This document shows, piece after piece, positions 36,613-48,233 of a stretch of DNA of 64,000 nt (position 1 is the first letter of the stretch; each line of letters starts with the position of its first letter). Below the pieces are notes generated by a model. That model made no database searches. It saw nothing but the letters and a program-made list of their open reading frames with translations, and was not told where the DNA came from. The stretch is from Cytospora piceicola (Eukaryota; Ascomycota; Sordariomycetes; Diaporthales; Cytosporaceae), in assembly GCA_023375675.1 (NCBI GenBank), contig JALQBC010000021.1, positions 682,001 to 746,000 of the forward strand, written 5' to 3'. The position numbers were made by a program, and so were the translations under genes.

Positions 36613-37780
36613 ATGGTAAGCACATGATTGTTACGATCCTTACGATGGACTCGCGCTTTATGCGCTGCTGTCTGTCGTCGACTTGTCTTTACATTGCTCT
36701 TGAAGAGATTCGAGATGCAAAATCCGCCTGCAGTCCTTTGGACGCAGGTGATGACTTGGCTTGAGCTTCAGCGGATTGGCAGAGATGCCCTTCTGCGAGT
36801 TCTTTAGAGTTTAAAGAAGATCACCAAGCAATGGAACACATTTGCTGATGTCTTCTTTTCTCAATGACAGCCTCCCAAATCCGGAAAGAAGGCGGCTCCC
36901 GCCCCCTTCCCCCAGTCTAAGGCTGGCAAGAAGGCCCCCAAGGTAAGCATTACTCCGCGCCCTCTGCCCTCGACGCGTCAAGGCTTTGAACTAATGAATC
37001 TTGACCTCAGAACCCTCTCATCGAGAAGCGTCCCCGCAACTTCGGTATCGGCCAGGACATCCAGCCCAAGCGGAACCTCTCCCGCATGGTGAGGTGGCCC
37101 GAGTATGTCCGTCTCCAGCGCCAGAAGAAGATCCTCAACATGAGGTTGAAGGTTCCCCCGGCAATTGCCCAGTTCCAGCACGTTCTCGACAAGAACACTG
37201 CTGCCCAGGCTTTCAAGCTCCTGAACAAGTACCGCCCTGAGACCAAGGTTGAGAAGAAGGAGCGTCTCCTGAAGGAGGCCACCGCCATCAAGGAGGGCAA
37301 GAAGAAGGAGGACGTCTCCAAGAAGCCTTACACTGTCAAGTACGGTCTCAACCACGTTGTTGGCCTGATTGAGAACAAGAAGGCTTCCCTCGTCCTGATC
37401 CCCAACGACGTTGACCCCATTGAGCTGGTCATCTTCCTGCCCGCTCTCTGCCGCAAGATGGGTGTCCCTTACGCCATTGTGAAGGGCAAGGCACGTCTCG
37501 GCACAGTCGTCCACAAGAAGGTAAGAGAGAATTGCTCAATTATATGCAGAGTCCAGTTGCTAATCATTGCCCAATTCAGACCGCCGCTGTCCTCGCTTTC
37601 ACCGAGGTCCGCTCCGAGGACAAGAGCGAGCTGTCCAAGCTCGTCTCTGCCGTCAAGGAGGGTTACATGGCTAACTCCGAGGGCGCTCGTCGCCAGTGGG
37701 GTGGTGGTATCATGGGTGAGAAGGCCAACAAGCGCACTGAGAAGACCCGCAAGGCTCTCGAGGCTGCCATCAAGGTCTAA
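36613..37780 (+). CDS. rpl8: 60S ribosomal protein eL8 (Rpl8/L7a)
   Basis: Four exons: 36613-36615, 36871-36942, 37011-37520 and 37580-37780, giving 261 residues. The first coding exon is the ATG alone, followed by a 255-bp intron, the longest in the gene; a start codon next to a long first intron is typical of fungal ribosomal protein genes. The protein has a Lys/Pro-rich N-terminus ([14 protein letters not shown]), [20 protein letters not shown], and the L7Ae/L30e fold core ([51 protein letters not shown]). It ends [16 protein letters not shown]. It binds 25S rRNA in the large subunit. Codon use is strongly biased to C-ending codons, as expected for high expression. Confidence 0.98.
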
Positions 37781-39111
37781 ATTTCTTTGGACGATCTCTG
37801 ATTTTTGTCAATGGGAAGCATGGCTGGCAAGGGAATACGGTCACGGCGTCTGGAAAATACCACCACGGTTTATGGACACAATGGAATTGCTTGATCTTGA
37901 AGCATCTCGGTCGCAATCGTATTGTGTGACATTACCGCCGAGTAGCCAGCCATTCATGAATATGACTCTCGAGATGAAGGAACCTGGCATAGTATTGCGC
38001 TCGTGAAGTGCTCCAAGGTGGTGATACTTGTCAAATACCCATGAGTCGTTGTACGTCAGCAGTGGCACCTAAAATGATTACCTATTCGGATAATCAGACA
38101 CCGTAGTACCGCCAACGAATAATAAAAGCACTGACATTCAACCCGGACCAACTCCTTGCAGACCATCACTCCATTTACAATACCATGGTCGCCACACTGC
38201 AGTTTTGAGCACCGACAGAAGATAGACTCTAGCCCAGTCGAATTGGTTCTTTGGCGGAGAGCCGGGCACCTCTAGTGCTGATGGCGATGGACTTCATATG
38301 GTTTAGTGATGTGTCTGAGATATGTTGCCTCTCGGTCCGAGTCTCATTGGCGTCTAACTTGTTCTACTGCAAGCACTTCACTCGACTGTAGCAAGACTGA
38401 CCAACCATGGCCATCTTGGCGGTCTGCTCCGTTTTGGAGACGTTTCAATGTCCACGGTCCCAATCCGGTCCCTTGGACAACAGCCCGAGAACTCTTATGG
38501 TAAGTGTCCAAGTATCACGAGCATCTTGGCCTTTTCTTGTCTATCGTGAGTGTGGCGATGTGCGGTCACACTATCTACCTAGGTATATATCCAGTCCTCA
38601 TTGCTTCTCCGGCACCCTCAATCCATAATGGTGAGGTTCCCATCAACGGGTATCTTCCCACGATTCCTAGGACTGGGTCTACGGCTTAATCCCCAAACCG
38701 ACGGCATACCCATACACGAGCACCATCCCTTACACTTGCATCCACGGGGCACAGACATTCAAGTACGGACTGAAGGCCGAGCGTATTATTGGCATCGGTC
38801 ATTCATATCAGCGGTCAAATCGGACTCGGTGGGACATTGTGCATTATCAGTTGTCGCTCACCGTTATTCCCCTGCTGTGCAGACGACGTATCACTCGGGA
38901 TGTCATTGTGAAGTCCAAGACACTCGCGAGCATGCTCTAGACTTATACTGGCAGCCCATAGACCACTTTATGCCACGAGACGTCATTTCCCAAAGGTATA
39001 TAAGTATGAGCAGTAGAGCACGGCAGAGCAGGTTTCTGGCTGGTGACACGATCTTACCATAAGCGGGCAATAGATCACAACCGTAAGTAATCGGAAACTG
39101 CATCCACAGGA
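37781..39111. other. Intergenic eL8 to carbonic anhydrase
   Basis: A 1.33-kb spacer between two plus-strand genes. It holds the eL8 3' UTR and the carbonic anhydrase promoter. Several GTAAGT words (for example 38500, 39083) might mark 5'-UTR introns, but I cannot confirm an upstream coding exon. Confidence 0.5.
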
Positions 39112-40037
39112 ATGTCTCAGCCTCAAGAAGCTCATGTGGACGACGTACATGAGATTGTGGACTCGACATTGATCGGACATATACTCCGCCCTTCTCTCAC
39201 GCACTTCCTCACCCTTACGGAACCCCCACTGTTGACCGCGCCCCAGTCCGACGCAGAGGATAGCTACGCACATGCTCTGAGCTCGAACAATGCGTGGGCT
39301 GGTCATAAGGCGCACCAGACTCCGGACTTCTTCCCCGAGCTGGCCAGGGGTCAGTCACCGCAGATCCGTAAGTATCTTGTTGCTTTCATTGGCATGCTCC
39401 TGTCAGACACGGAGTGAACTGACGAGCAAGTCGCCCTTCCTCAGTCTGGATCGGCTGTTCCGACTCACGCTGCCCCGAGACAACCATCCTCGGCCTGCAG
39501 CCCGGTGACGTATTTGTCCACCGCAATATCGCCAACATTATCTCCGCGACGGATATCAACGTCTCCGCAGTCATCCAGTACGCCGTCGCGCACCTGAGGG
39601 TCAAGCACATCGTGCTCTGTGGCCACTCGGCCTGCGGCGGCGCCGCCGCCGCCCTCTCCGGATCACGCGTGGGTGGTGTCCTCGACACCTGGCTCACCCC
39701 CCTCAACGCGGTCTGCCACGCTCACGCCGAGGTGCTCGCATCGGTCCAGGATCACAAGGGGCGCATGGCGCGGATGGCGGAGCTGAACGTCGAGGCGGGC
39801 GTGAATGTGCTGATGGCAAACCTCACGGTTCAAGAGGCCATCAGGGACAGGGGGCTGGAAGTTCATGGGTGCTTCTTCGACCTCGAATCCGGGAAGGTCA
39901 GGGATCTAGGATTCGGAAACTCCAAGGTCAAGACCAAAGCCAATGGATGCCCGGACGAGGTTGTGAAGGGAAAGCATGCGCCGCTGGTCTTCCGGGGCGA
40001 TGGTGTGTCTATGAACAGCCGGAGAGGTCAGCGATGA
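39112..40037 (+). CDS. Beta-class carbonic anhydrase
   Basis: Two exons, 39112-39367 and 39445-40037, giving 282 residues. The joined sequence carries the beta-CA zinc site: CSDSRCPE (Cys90, with the Asp92-Arg94 dyad) and CGHSACGG (His146, Cys149). It also has GDVFVHRNIAN and the helix SAVIQYAVAHLRVKHIVLCG. It interconverts CO2 and bicarbonate, supplying bicarbonate for carboxylases and CO2 sensing. The N-terminal 60 residues do not look like a mitochondrial presequence (acidic, His-rich), so a cytosolic enzyme is inferred. The C-terminus after the family end (VHGCFFDLESGKV) has a 40-residue extension that is basic and probably disordered. The first exon begins just after a CAG, so an upstream exon is possible. 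Confidence 0.94.
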
Positions 40038-40690
40038 AATCGGGTGCTGGTTACTCGTTATTGATCATTGATAACTGACGGAGTGTTTGGGTTCTTGAAA
40101 TAGGAACACGGTATAAACTGGGAAGAACCCTGGGCTCTCAGTTGTGGCTTAGCCTTCAACCGCAATAGTGTTACATAAACTTTGATTTACCTAAACTTTA
40201 GCAAGGGTCTGTCTGGATAGGAAGTGAGGGAGGGAGTTCGGCTGTCTTTAGGTGATGTGAGATGATGGTTTGAATATAGAGTCTTCAGAAGAATAGTAAC
40301 GTGTGGTTCTAGACGAGACAGCATTTAAGCATTGCGAAAATCAAGTTTCCATGTAAACCACGTAGACTACCAGCCCAGGAAGATAGGAAGGTATTTAAAG
40401 TACCCAAATATAGGTACATACCAGCGCGCCGTTGATGGCTTCACATGTCATTCTCCGGCACATAACCCCACTACTACTACTAAGTGCCCCCCCCCCCCTC
40501 CTGTCACTTCGTCACTCTCCCACCACCCGCGACATTCTCCGCAAAACGGCCCCAACGACCGGGACGAATTCAATGCATTGAATATTTGCCGTGCCGATTT
40601 TCACTTTTCATTACACCCTCTGTCATTTTCACTCATTTGTACCATTCATTGATTCACGAAGGTTGGCTATTTGCATTTTCATCCGACATC
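40038..40690. promoter_or_regulatory. Upstream region of OCD-family gene
   Basis: A 653-bp spacer with a 12-base C run at 40487-40498 and a pyrimidine-rich stretch before the start, typical of a fungal promoter/leader. Confidence 0.5.
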
Positions 40691-42270
40691 ATGTCGTTCA
40701 CAGTCCTTAAAGACGAGGAGATCAAGCTGTTGCTTGAGTCTCTGACAATTGCAGAGCTGGAGGCTTTCTATACGAACCTTAAGGAGGCTCTTCATGATTA
40801 CTCAAATGGCATCCAGTCATCAGCCGACATTCATCAGCCTCATCGACAGTCTGTCAACTCTGCAGCAACAGGAGCGACGACGCTTTTCATGCCGTCGAGC
40901 AGCCCTGCCGGTGTCGGAGTCAAGGGTACGTATGCCCTATATCGGTACTCAGAACACGAGATTGACCGTGCCAAATATAGTCATCACACTCTCACCACCA
41001 CGGTCAGAGAATGACGAGGCTACAGGCAAGCCCAAGATCAAGCCAACGGGGGCCATCACCGTCTTCTCCGAGACCGGCCAGCCTGTTGGCATCCTGCATG
41101 CCTCCACACTAACGGCCTTCCGGACGGCCCTGGCCTCGAACACCCTCGTCGTGCGGCGGAACAAAGTCCACACCATCACGGCCTTCGGCTCGGGCGAGCA
41201 GGCCTACTGGCACGTCCGCCTGGCCCTGATGGTCCGCGGCAGCACCGTCCGCCACGTCAACATCATCAACCGCCGCTTCTCCGACTCGTGCAAGGACATC
41301 CTGCACCGCCTGTACTCCGTCCCCGCCCACATCAAGGAGCGCGAGGGGTGGACGGACTGCCAGTTCGGCATCCTGACGCCCGGCTACGTCGAGTTCGAGC
41401 GGCTGCTGCGGGACCAGGTCCGGGCGGCGGACGTCATCTTCTGCTGCACGCCGAGCCAGGAGCCGCTCTTCGAGCACTCGATACTCACGAGCGGGGAGGG
41501 AAGGCGCAGGGGCCGGCTGATCGTCGCCATCGGCAGCTATACCCCAGAGATGATCGAGCTGCCCGTGGAGCTGCTGCTCCAGGCTGTCAAGAGGCCCGAG
41601 CCTGGGCACAGGCACTACCACAAGCACGCGACAGAGGGGGGCGTCGTGATCGTCGATACTCTGGATGGAGCGATGCAGGAGGCCGGTGAGATCATACAAG
41701 GCGGGCTGGACCCTAGCCAACTTATTGAGTGAGTGATGAGCCCCGCAGGCAACCTCCCAGTGATGACGTCCAGGGGCTAACGTTCGCGCGAAACCTACCA
41801 GGTTGGGAGAGCTCGTCATGCTGCACCGCATCCACATGGACGAGGATTCCTCCGACGACCCGGGCAGCTTAGTGTCCACCGAGGCCGAAACGGCGCCCTC
41901 TGCCGCCTTTGAGAAGCTCGAAATCAGCACGACCCCCTCCATAGCCACGGCCTTCAGCCCCACCGAGGGTTCCAGCAGTCGTAACAGCAGCCGCCCGGGA
42001 AGCAGGCAGGGCAGCAGGGCACCATCACCGTCCAACCGGAGCAGCCTCAGCCTGCCGCTCTTCCACAGGCGGAAGTCCAGCCAGGGCACCTCGGAGTCTG
42101 CGCGCGAGAAAAAGAAGAGGGAGCGCGAGGATCACATGGCCAAATGGCTACAGGCGGGTAACGTCATTTACAAGAGCGTAGGCTTGGGGTTGATGGATCT
42201 CACGGTCGGGATGAAGGTTGTAGAGTTTGCGAGGCAGAAGGGCGTTGGTACGCATGTGGAGGGTTTCTAG
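40691..42270 (+). CDS. Ornithine cyclodeaminase/mu-crystallin family protein
   Basis: Three exons: 40691-40925, 41008-41728 and 41802-42270, giving 474 residues. Core features are the family's substrate loop GILHASTLTAFRTALASNTL, the dinucleotide-binding motif ITAFGSGEQAYWHVRLAL, the strand DVIFCCTPSQEPLF and VAIGSYTPEMIELP. Members use NAD(P) for imine reduction or amino acid cyclodeamination; the substrate here is unknown. Family proteins are about 310-380 residues. The excess is a Ser-rich, disordered insert of roughly 90 residues (from about MDEDSSDDPGS to SAREKKKRERED) that splits the final conserved block: LGELVMLHR lies before it and VIYKSVGLGLMDL after it. The gene is convergent with thiolase. 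Confidence 0.88.
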
Positions 42271-42672
42271 AAGGAGACCCCACCGCGGCTTTCGCGGCTC
42301 ATGTCTGATCTTTTCAGTCCCGTGGGGAAAAAGCACGGGAAGGAGAATGCTCGCTAGAGCTTGTAAGATGGCATAGGTTTGCTAGAGTGTAGGATGGACG
42401 ACCACGGGGAAAGGTCCTGCACCTTATGCACTGTAATAATGCAACTGTCTGTAGGACTTGCCTGCAGACCTGATATCCCTTCATCTGCTACGGCTGAATG
42501 AGGCCCACCTACATACAAGACCTGAAATGGACGATTTGAGGGGTTTGAAGACTCATCTGGGAAGCGCAACAAAACATTGCCGCTACTGCATGCAAACTAT
42601 AACCCAGAATGTTCGAATTTATACATGTACCAAGCGATCGTCGCAATCATCATATGCTAAAAGATCATACCA
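42271..42672. other. Intergenic, convergent OCD/thiolase
   Basis: A 402-bp shared 3' region with no gene seen. Confidence 0.6.
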
Positions 42673-44142
42673 CTACTCAGCGACCCAGACAGCCGCCATA
42701 CCCATTCCGGTTCCAACGCACATACTCGTGACTCCAATCTTCTCCCCTCGCCTCTTCAGCTCATACAACAGCGTCGACACCTGCCTAGCGCCAGTGCAAC
42801 CAAGCGGGTGTCCAAATGCGATAGCACCTCCCTTGGGGTTGATCTTCTCCAGCGGCAGGCCCAGCTCGTTCGCGCACCACAGGCACTGGCTGGCGAAAGC
42901 CTCGTTGATCTCAAAGATATCCACGTCGTCCTTGGTGATCCCCGTCAGCTCGAAGACCTTGGGGATGGCCTTCCACGGACCGATACCCATGAGCAAGGGC
43001 TTGACGCCGACGATGCTAGCCGCCACGTACTTGCCCAGGATCTGCTGGCCAAGCCTCTCGGCCGTGCTGCGCCTCATGAGAAGCACGGCGGCGGCGCCGT
43101 CGCTGATCTGCGAGGCGTTGCCGGCGTGGATGCTGCCGTCCTTGGCAAAGGCCGGCTTGATCTTGCCGAGGGACTCGGCCGTGATACCCGCCCTCACGCC
43201 GTCATCCTTCTCCACAACGATCTCCTTGGCCTCGCCGCTCTTGGGGTCCTCGTACTTGACCTTGAGGGGCAGGATCTCCTCCCGGAACAGGCCCTGCTGC
43301 TGCGCGCTGATGGCCTTCTGGTACGAGGACGCGGCGAAGGCGTCCTGGCTGGCCCGGTCGATGTTGCGGTCCTTGGCCATCTGTTCGGACAGGACGCCCA
43401 TGGGGACCTTGCAGTTGGCAGCCTCGGGGTGGGACTCGAGGAGCTCGGAGAATTCGGAAACGGCGCCGGGGCTGTTCAGTACACCATTATCAGTACAAAA
43501 TTCTTGGTGAAAGGAGAGACAGACATCCGGATACGTACCCATACTGCGTGGACATAGACTCGACACCCGCGCCAATGCCAACCTCGATCATGCCGGTGCG
43601 GATCTGGTTCGCCACATCCACACAGGCCTGGAGACCCGAGGAGCACTGCCTGTTAAGGGTGCGCACGGCGGTCGACTCCGGGAAGCCTGCGGCCAGAGTA
43701 GCAGCCCTCATCTCGGTGGCACCACCGCCGGGGGCGAGCACCGTGCCGACACAGACGTCCTCGACCAGGTTAGGGTCGATGTTGGAGCGGTCGATGATGC
43801 CCTTGAGCGCGCCGGCGATCAGGTCCGAGGCCATTGTATCTTTGAAGCCGCCCTTGCCACCCTTTGTGAATGCAGTCCGGAGACATGCTGTTACAACGAT
43901 CTGGTGGGGTGTATTGAGAGGTTAATCGTGTGCCTGTAGGCATTGGGATTTCTCCCCACGAAACAAAGAAAAAGTGTGGTCTCACATCATCTGGGTTTTT
44001 CTCGAGGAGCTTTTCCTTGCCCTGCTTGGGGCTGTTAAGCTGGCTGGCAACGGCTGAGAGTCTGTCGATAGCTGAGATGGCATTGGGTCAGTTCGACGTC
44101 CTCTAGGATTATCATGGCAGAGCGAGCTCGCTTACCACCCAT
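42673..44142 (-). CDS. pot1: Peroxisomal 3-ketoacyl-CoA thiolase (Pot1/Fox3)
   Basis: Four exons: 44142-44136, 44071-43986, 43900-43539 and 43471-42673, giving 417 residues. The first coding exon is only seven bases (ATG GGT G); splicing creates MGAIDRLSAVASQLN, which contains a PTS2 peroxisomal signal of the R-L-x5-Q-L type (Arg6 to Leu14). The catalytic nucleophile is Cys117 (NRQCSSGLQ). The C-terminal acid/base motifs are GHPLGCTGARQ (His, Cys) and MCVGTGMGMAAV, and NEAFASQCLW is present. The enzyme performs the last step of peroxisomal beta-oxidation, cleaving 3-ketoacyl-CoA with CoA. The N-terminal PTS2 separates it from acetoacetyl-CoA thiolase. Intron retention would give only a short truncated peptide. 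Confidence 0.95.
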
Positions 44143-45648
44143 GTTTGCGATGTGGGTTGTGATGTCTCCGGTAAGCTGGAAGTAAAGACGGTGAAAGAGA
44201 GGGATGCTGCTCGACTTGACAAAGGTGATAAAACGGTTGGATATAATATATGAATAACAGCGTCGTCGTGGCAAGAAGGAGTAGCAACTGTGTTGTTGAA
44301 GGAGGAATAAAAGGTTTAGAGTTCAATGTTCCAATGTTGTTCATACTTAGATGTAGCTACGTAGTATTCTAGACTGGACTCTCGAGATGCCGAGGCACAA
44401 TTGGAGCTCCGAACCCGACTGGACACAGCCGGAATTTGGCAGGCGTCATGGGACAGACACAAAGCGGCAATTGCCATTACCATTGCGCATCACTGTCATT
44501 TCAACGTCTTCACATGCCAGAAGAACCTCAAAAGTCACAGTTGCAGTCACTTGACTCGATTTCCCTGTCGGCGGTGAGATCTGTTTTTTTGTGACACTGA
44601 GAAGAGACGACAGACACACTGGTTACCCGACCTGATCATATTTTCACATGCTTCCCTCAGCTGAAGTCAGCTGGACTTGTACCAATTTGATCGGCACCTT
44701 TAAACCTTATACGACCTCTACCCGAGAATCTGGGGATGCGGCTCTTGTCCGTAACACCCCTAATATCTCGGGGATGTTTATGGTGAGTGGCATCTCCAGT
44801 GTGCAGCGGCAGCGTTGCTTCTCTCAAGTTCTGACAGCTGTAGTGTATTTCATATGCAGGTATGCCTTCTATATTACCACAACCAGAACCCGGGCAGTCA
44901 CCAGCGGTGAATCAAATGATCGCAGCGTTGTGCACATTCATCATTAGTATCCATGTCGCCTCGATCCAACAGCCAAAAGTTCAGCTCAAAAGAACCAACA
45001 GCTGCAGAGTTCCAACCGCTCGGCGCCTGCAGAGCCCCGTATTTGCCCTGAAAAAAGCACAAGAGGCAATCAGGAACGGCTTAGGGCCATACTGTCAGAA
45101 GAATCCCCCTGACGAATCCAATCTCCCTTTACACTTCCAGACTAGGGTGGGAGTGTCTGTTGGCTGAAGCCTTCATTCATTTCGTGACACCACTCACGCG
45201 TGGGACGAGTGGGACACGATGGCTGGGGCGGAAAGACCTCGTTCTTTTTCATCTCCATGTTGGCGCCCAAGCGTTTCTTTCCAAAGTACTAGCTCCTGAG
45301 TATTCGCCATGCCTCTCAACTGTCCTTCTCTTGTCCTACCCTCCATTTTCTTCTAGCGAATGCCTGCTTAATCCTGTCCCTTTCATGACGTTCCATCCAC
45401 GGTGACGACAGCTTCCCGATTGGAGTCCTTCTCAATTGCCGACGACGCCTTTCCGTTTCCATCCCTTAACACCCGGGCAGGTTCCGCACTCAGCACCGTG
45501 ACGAGGAGCATGGGCTGGACTTTACGCTCCTTTGTGGTGGGCTGAGCCTGGGAGAACATATATCCTACAGATTTTGATACTCCAATCCGATATTCAATAT
45601 TCGACCTCGGGGCACATGATAAGCTCTCTCAGAGTGCTACGGTTCAAG
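44143..45648. promoter_or_regulatory. Divergent promoter thiolase/membrane protein
   Basis: A 1.5-kb spacer. Some short frames occur but none has protein-like composition on both codon positions and splice signals. The start of the neighbouring membrane protein may lie in an unrecognised upstream exon here. Confidence 0.45.
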
Positions 45649-46425
45649 ATGGGAAGGGTTGTCCAGAGACAGACCAGCGAGGCAACTTCGTTTCCGGACT
45701 ACTACTATACTTCAATGACCAGCAATGCCGGTTCTCAAATCGTTACAGTCACCGTCACCCAGGGCGCACCGACCGCGACATCCGGGGCCAGTCTTATCAC
45801 CACCGCCCCCGCCAGCAGTTCCGAAGTCCTCGTTTACATCTATCCCACATCTGTAACAGAATCTTCATCACCGACATCATCGTCCTCGAGCGACCACGTC
45901 TCCGGCCTCTCACCAGGTGTCATAGCCGGCATAGTAATAGGCTCCCTGGCATTCCTCATCATTCTCATCCTCACAGTATTCTGCACTTCCCGCATCTTTG
46001 CCAGGAGAAAGCGACAGGAGTCTTCTCTATACACGGCCAACGCCAGTCGGGTGCCCAGCTACCAACACCAACCCAAGTCCGTTCAATCTCGGGATCCTCC
46101 CCACGAATTGGCCACGCAGTACAACCAGCTCGAGATGGGCGGGAGGGGCAGGCCGTTCGAGATGGTAGGGAGCCACCTGCATCCGGCGGAACTGCAGGCG
46201 GGCAACACGACCGACCTGCCGACTCATTTGTGGAAGATACCACCTGACGGGGGTTATTTGAGCGCCAGTGGGCACGAAAAAGGGGCCGTTTCTGACGGAA
46301 GGGGGAGTGGAGAGTGTTTGAGCCCCGGATGGGAGACGGTCTCTTCAGATTGCGTGTCTGGGAATACGCAGGCAAGGCTTTCAACTACGACGTTACAGGC
46401 GTCATCTTCGGACCGTTCTAATTAA
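45649..46425 (+). CDS. Ser/Thr-rich single-pass membrane protein
   Basis: About 258 residues from Met at 45649. Residues 30-85 are Ser/Thr-rich (VTVTVTQGAPTATSGAS, SSSPTSSSSS), as in O-mannosylated extracellular stalks. A single membrane helix follows at about 90-112 (GVIAGIVIGSLAFLIILIL), then a basic stop-transfer RIFARRKR and a disordered cytosolic tail with NQLE and PPHEL. This is the layout of fungal Mid2/Wsc-like wall sensors or mucin-like proteins, without a cysteine-rich WSC domain. No signal peptide is visible; the sequence begins MGRVVQRQ, resembling a mature N-terminus after a Kex2-type site, so the true start may be in an upstream exon. Function is not known. Confidence 0.6.
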   Translation: MGRVVQRQTSEATSFPDYYYTSMTSNAGSQIVTVTVTQGAPTATSGASLITTAPASSSEVLVYIYPTSVTESSSPTSSSSSDHVSGLSPGVIAGIVIGSLAFLIILILTVFCTSRIFARRKRQESSLYTANASRVPSYQHQPKSVQSRDPPHELATQYNQLEMGGRGRPFEMVGSHLHPAELQAGNTTDLPTHLWKIPPDGGYLSASGHEKGAVSDGRGSGECLSPGWETVSSDCVSGNTQARLSTTTLQASSSDRSN

Positions 46426-46975
46426 GGCTGGGGAATTAATTAGCATCATGAGCGCCATGACAGCATCCTTTCGGATGGCGGACCTATACTGTTGACATCG
46501 CATGGGAATACCATATTGAATTGCCATATCAGGATTAGAATACATTGGCCGCAAATTGCAAAAACTGCCTTACCAGGTAAGTCATACAATTCCTTCCTCT
46601 TCCTACAACCCCCGAGAAATTGCTGTAATATGCTCTTCATCTGCAAGTAGGAACGGCTTCTACGTCAAACAAGCTTGAGCTGATAGGCTTTTTAGGAAAC
46701 TCTATCAGCTACATATGTATGTAGGCCAGCGGAGGGCTACTGCCTCGATTTTAATAGGGAAGTTTCTATAGAGGCAGTACTTGTATTTGAGCGAGCCATC
46801 AAACATCAAAGAGTGATATTCCTACAAGGCATTCAAGCCAAAGAGTGATCGTGGTCATTCATCGACAGCAGAGGTTGGCAGGCTGAGAGGCTCGCAGGCC
46901 GGCTCGCCTCCCGGACGACCTCACTTCGCACGACCAGCGCTTGGAACCATCAACGCGCCAGCAAGAGGCCCCAAC
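46426..46975. other. Intergenic, convergent
   Basis: A 550-bp shared 3' region with no gene seen. Confidence 0.6.
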
Positions 46976-48233
46976 TCAGCTTCCAGGCGAGCATTTACCC
47001 GCCATCTCATACATGGCCTTCTCAAAGTGGACCTCGACCTCGACATATGTCGGGTCCCCACTCGGCAGCATCGCCGCACCGAAGAATCCGCACAGGCCCT
47101 TCGACCGGTCCAGAAACCACTTGATATTCGGCGCGCCTCCCCACATGACTGTACCTGGACTGAAAACTGTTAGCTTCAATGAAGTTAGACCTTCTTGATA
47201 TAGAACAGGTAAAGATTTACCCTCTACCCCAGTTCTGGCCCTCGACATCCACGTTACCGCAGAGACTATGGTCCATCGTGCCCCTCTTGACGCCGCGCGC
47301 CGCCGTCCGCTCGAACGGCGGCGCCAGGTACATCAGCCCGTTGTTGATGGCGTGCCTCTGCACGCCGCTCAGCTGCGGCCGGAGCATCTCCGCCGCCGCG
47401 GGCGGGGACAGGAGCCTCCCGTCGTCGGCGAGCAGCGATCGCAGGACCCTGAGGTACGCCTCTGGCCGGACGAACCCGCCGTGCCCGCCGTAGCAGAACG
47501 TCTGGCCCGGCTCCGTGGGCAGCGGCGGGACGCCCTGGCCGCCGTTGGCGAAGCCCCCCTCGCTGGTGCGCTGCGCCATGGTGGGGGTCTTCGCGCCCGG
47601 CAGCGTCAGCGGGAAGAAGGTGACGTCGTCGGGCGCGACGCCGGCGGGCTCGAGGATCCTGTTGAGGTACGCCGAGAGGGTCATCCCCGTGACGCGCTCG
47701 ACGGCCAGGCCGGCCCAGTCGAGCCCGCACGAGTACTCCCACCCCGTGCCGGGCTCGTACAGGAGCGGCGCGTTGAACCGGTGGGGCACATCCTCGTGCT
47801 CGACCGGGTTCTGCTGCCGCCACGCTATGAGGTGCTCGTGGTGGAAGTAGTAGGTCAGGCCCGAGGTGTGTGAGAGGAGTTGGCGGTAGGTGATCTTGTT
47901 CTCGGGGGTCCTGTACTCCCAGGGCGGCTTGGTGTTGGTGAGGATCTTGAGCGCGGCGAGCTCCGGCAACAGGAGGTCGACGGTGTCATCCAGGGCGAGG
48001 TGGCCCGCCTCTACCAGCTTCATGAGCGCGATGCTCACGAAGAGCTTGGTGGACGAGGCGGCCCAGATGTGGAAGTCTGTTGTGAGCGGAGGCGAGCCGG
48101 GAGACGAGGCCGAGGAGCCGAATATGCTGTGGTACGAGAAGGTGCCTGTTGCATCGCAGGCATATAAAACTGCATTGGGGATTTGCTTAGTATCGACAAG
48201 CTCCTGAAGACGGTTTTCGAGATTGGCGGCCAT
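46976..48233 (-). CDS. Serine beta-lactamase-fold esterase/transferase (class C-like)
   Basis: Two exons, 48233-47221 and 47159-46976, with a 61-bp intron, giving 398 residues. The catalytic SxxK is SSTK (Ser60, Lys63), the second motif is the Tyr of YSC (Tyr167), and the third is WGG (about 344-346) just after the splice junction. Other family blocks are PLTTDFHIWAASSTKLF, ITYRQLLSHTSGL and EPGTGWEYSCGLDWAGL. These belong to the PF00144 beta-lactamase group, which in fungi contains esterases and acyltransferases such as LovD rather than true beta-lactamases. The substrate cannot be told. There is no signal peptide, so it is probably cytosolic. GC is very high in exon 1. Confidence 0.9.

Noticed and set aside
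36748..36848. Possible intronic C/D snoRNA in eL8
   Set aside because: C and D box words exist but there is no terminal stem and no clear internal box pair.
38601..39062. 153-codon frame before carbonic anhydrase
   Set aside because: Composition is not protein-like, there is no motif, and it lies in a promoter position.
47266..47873. Overlapping Arg/Ala/Pro-rich frames on both strands
   Set aside because: High GC in the beta-lactamase-fold gene leaves other frames open by chance.
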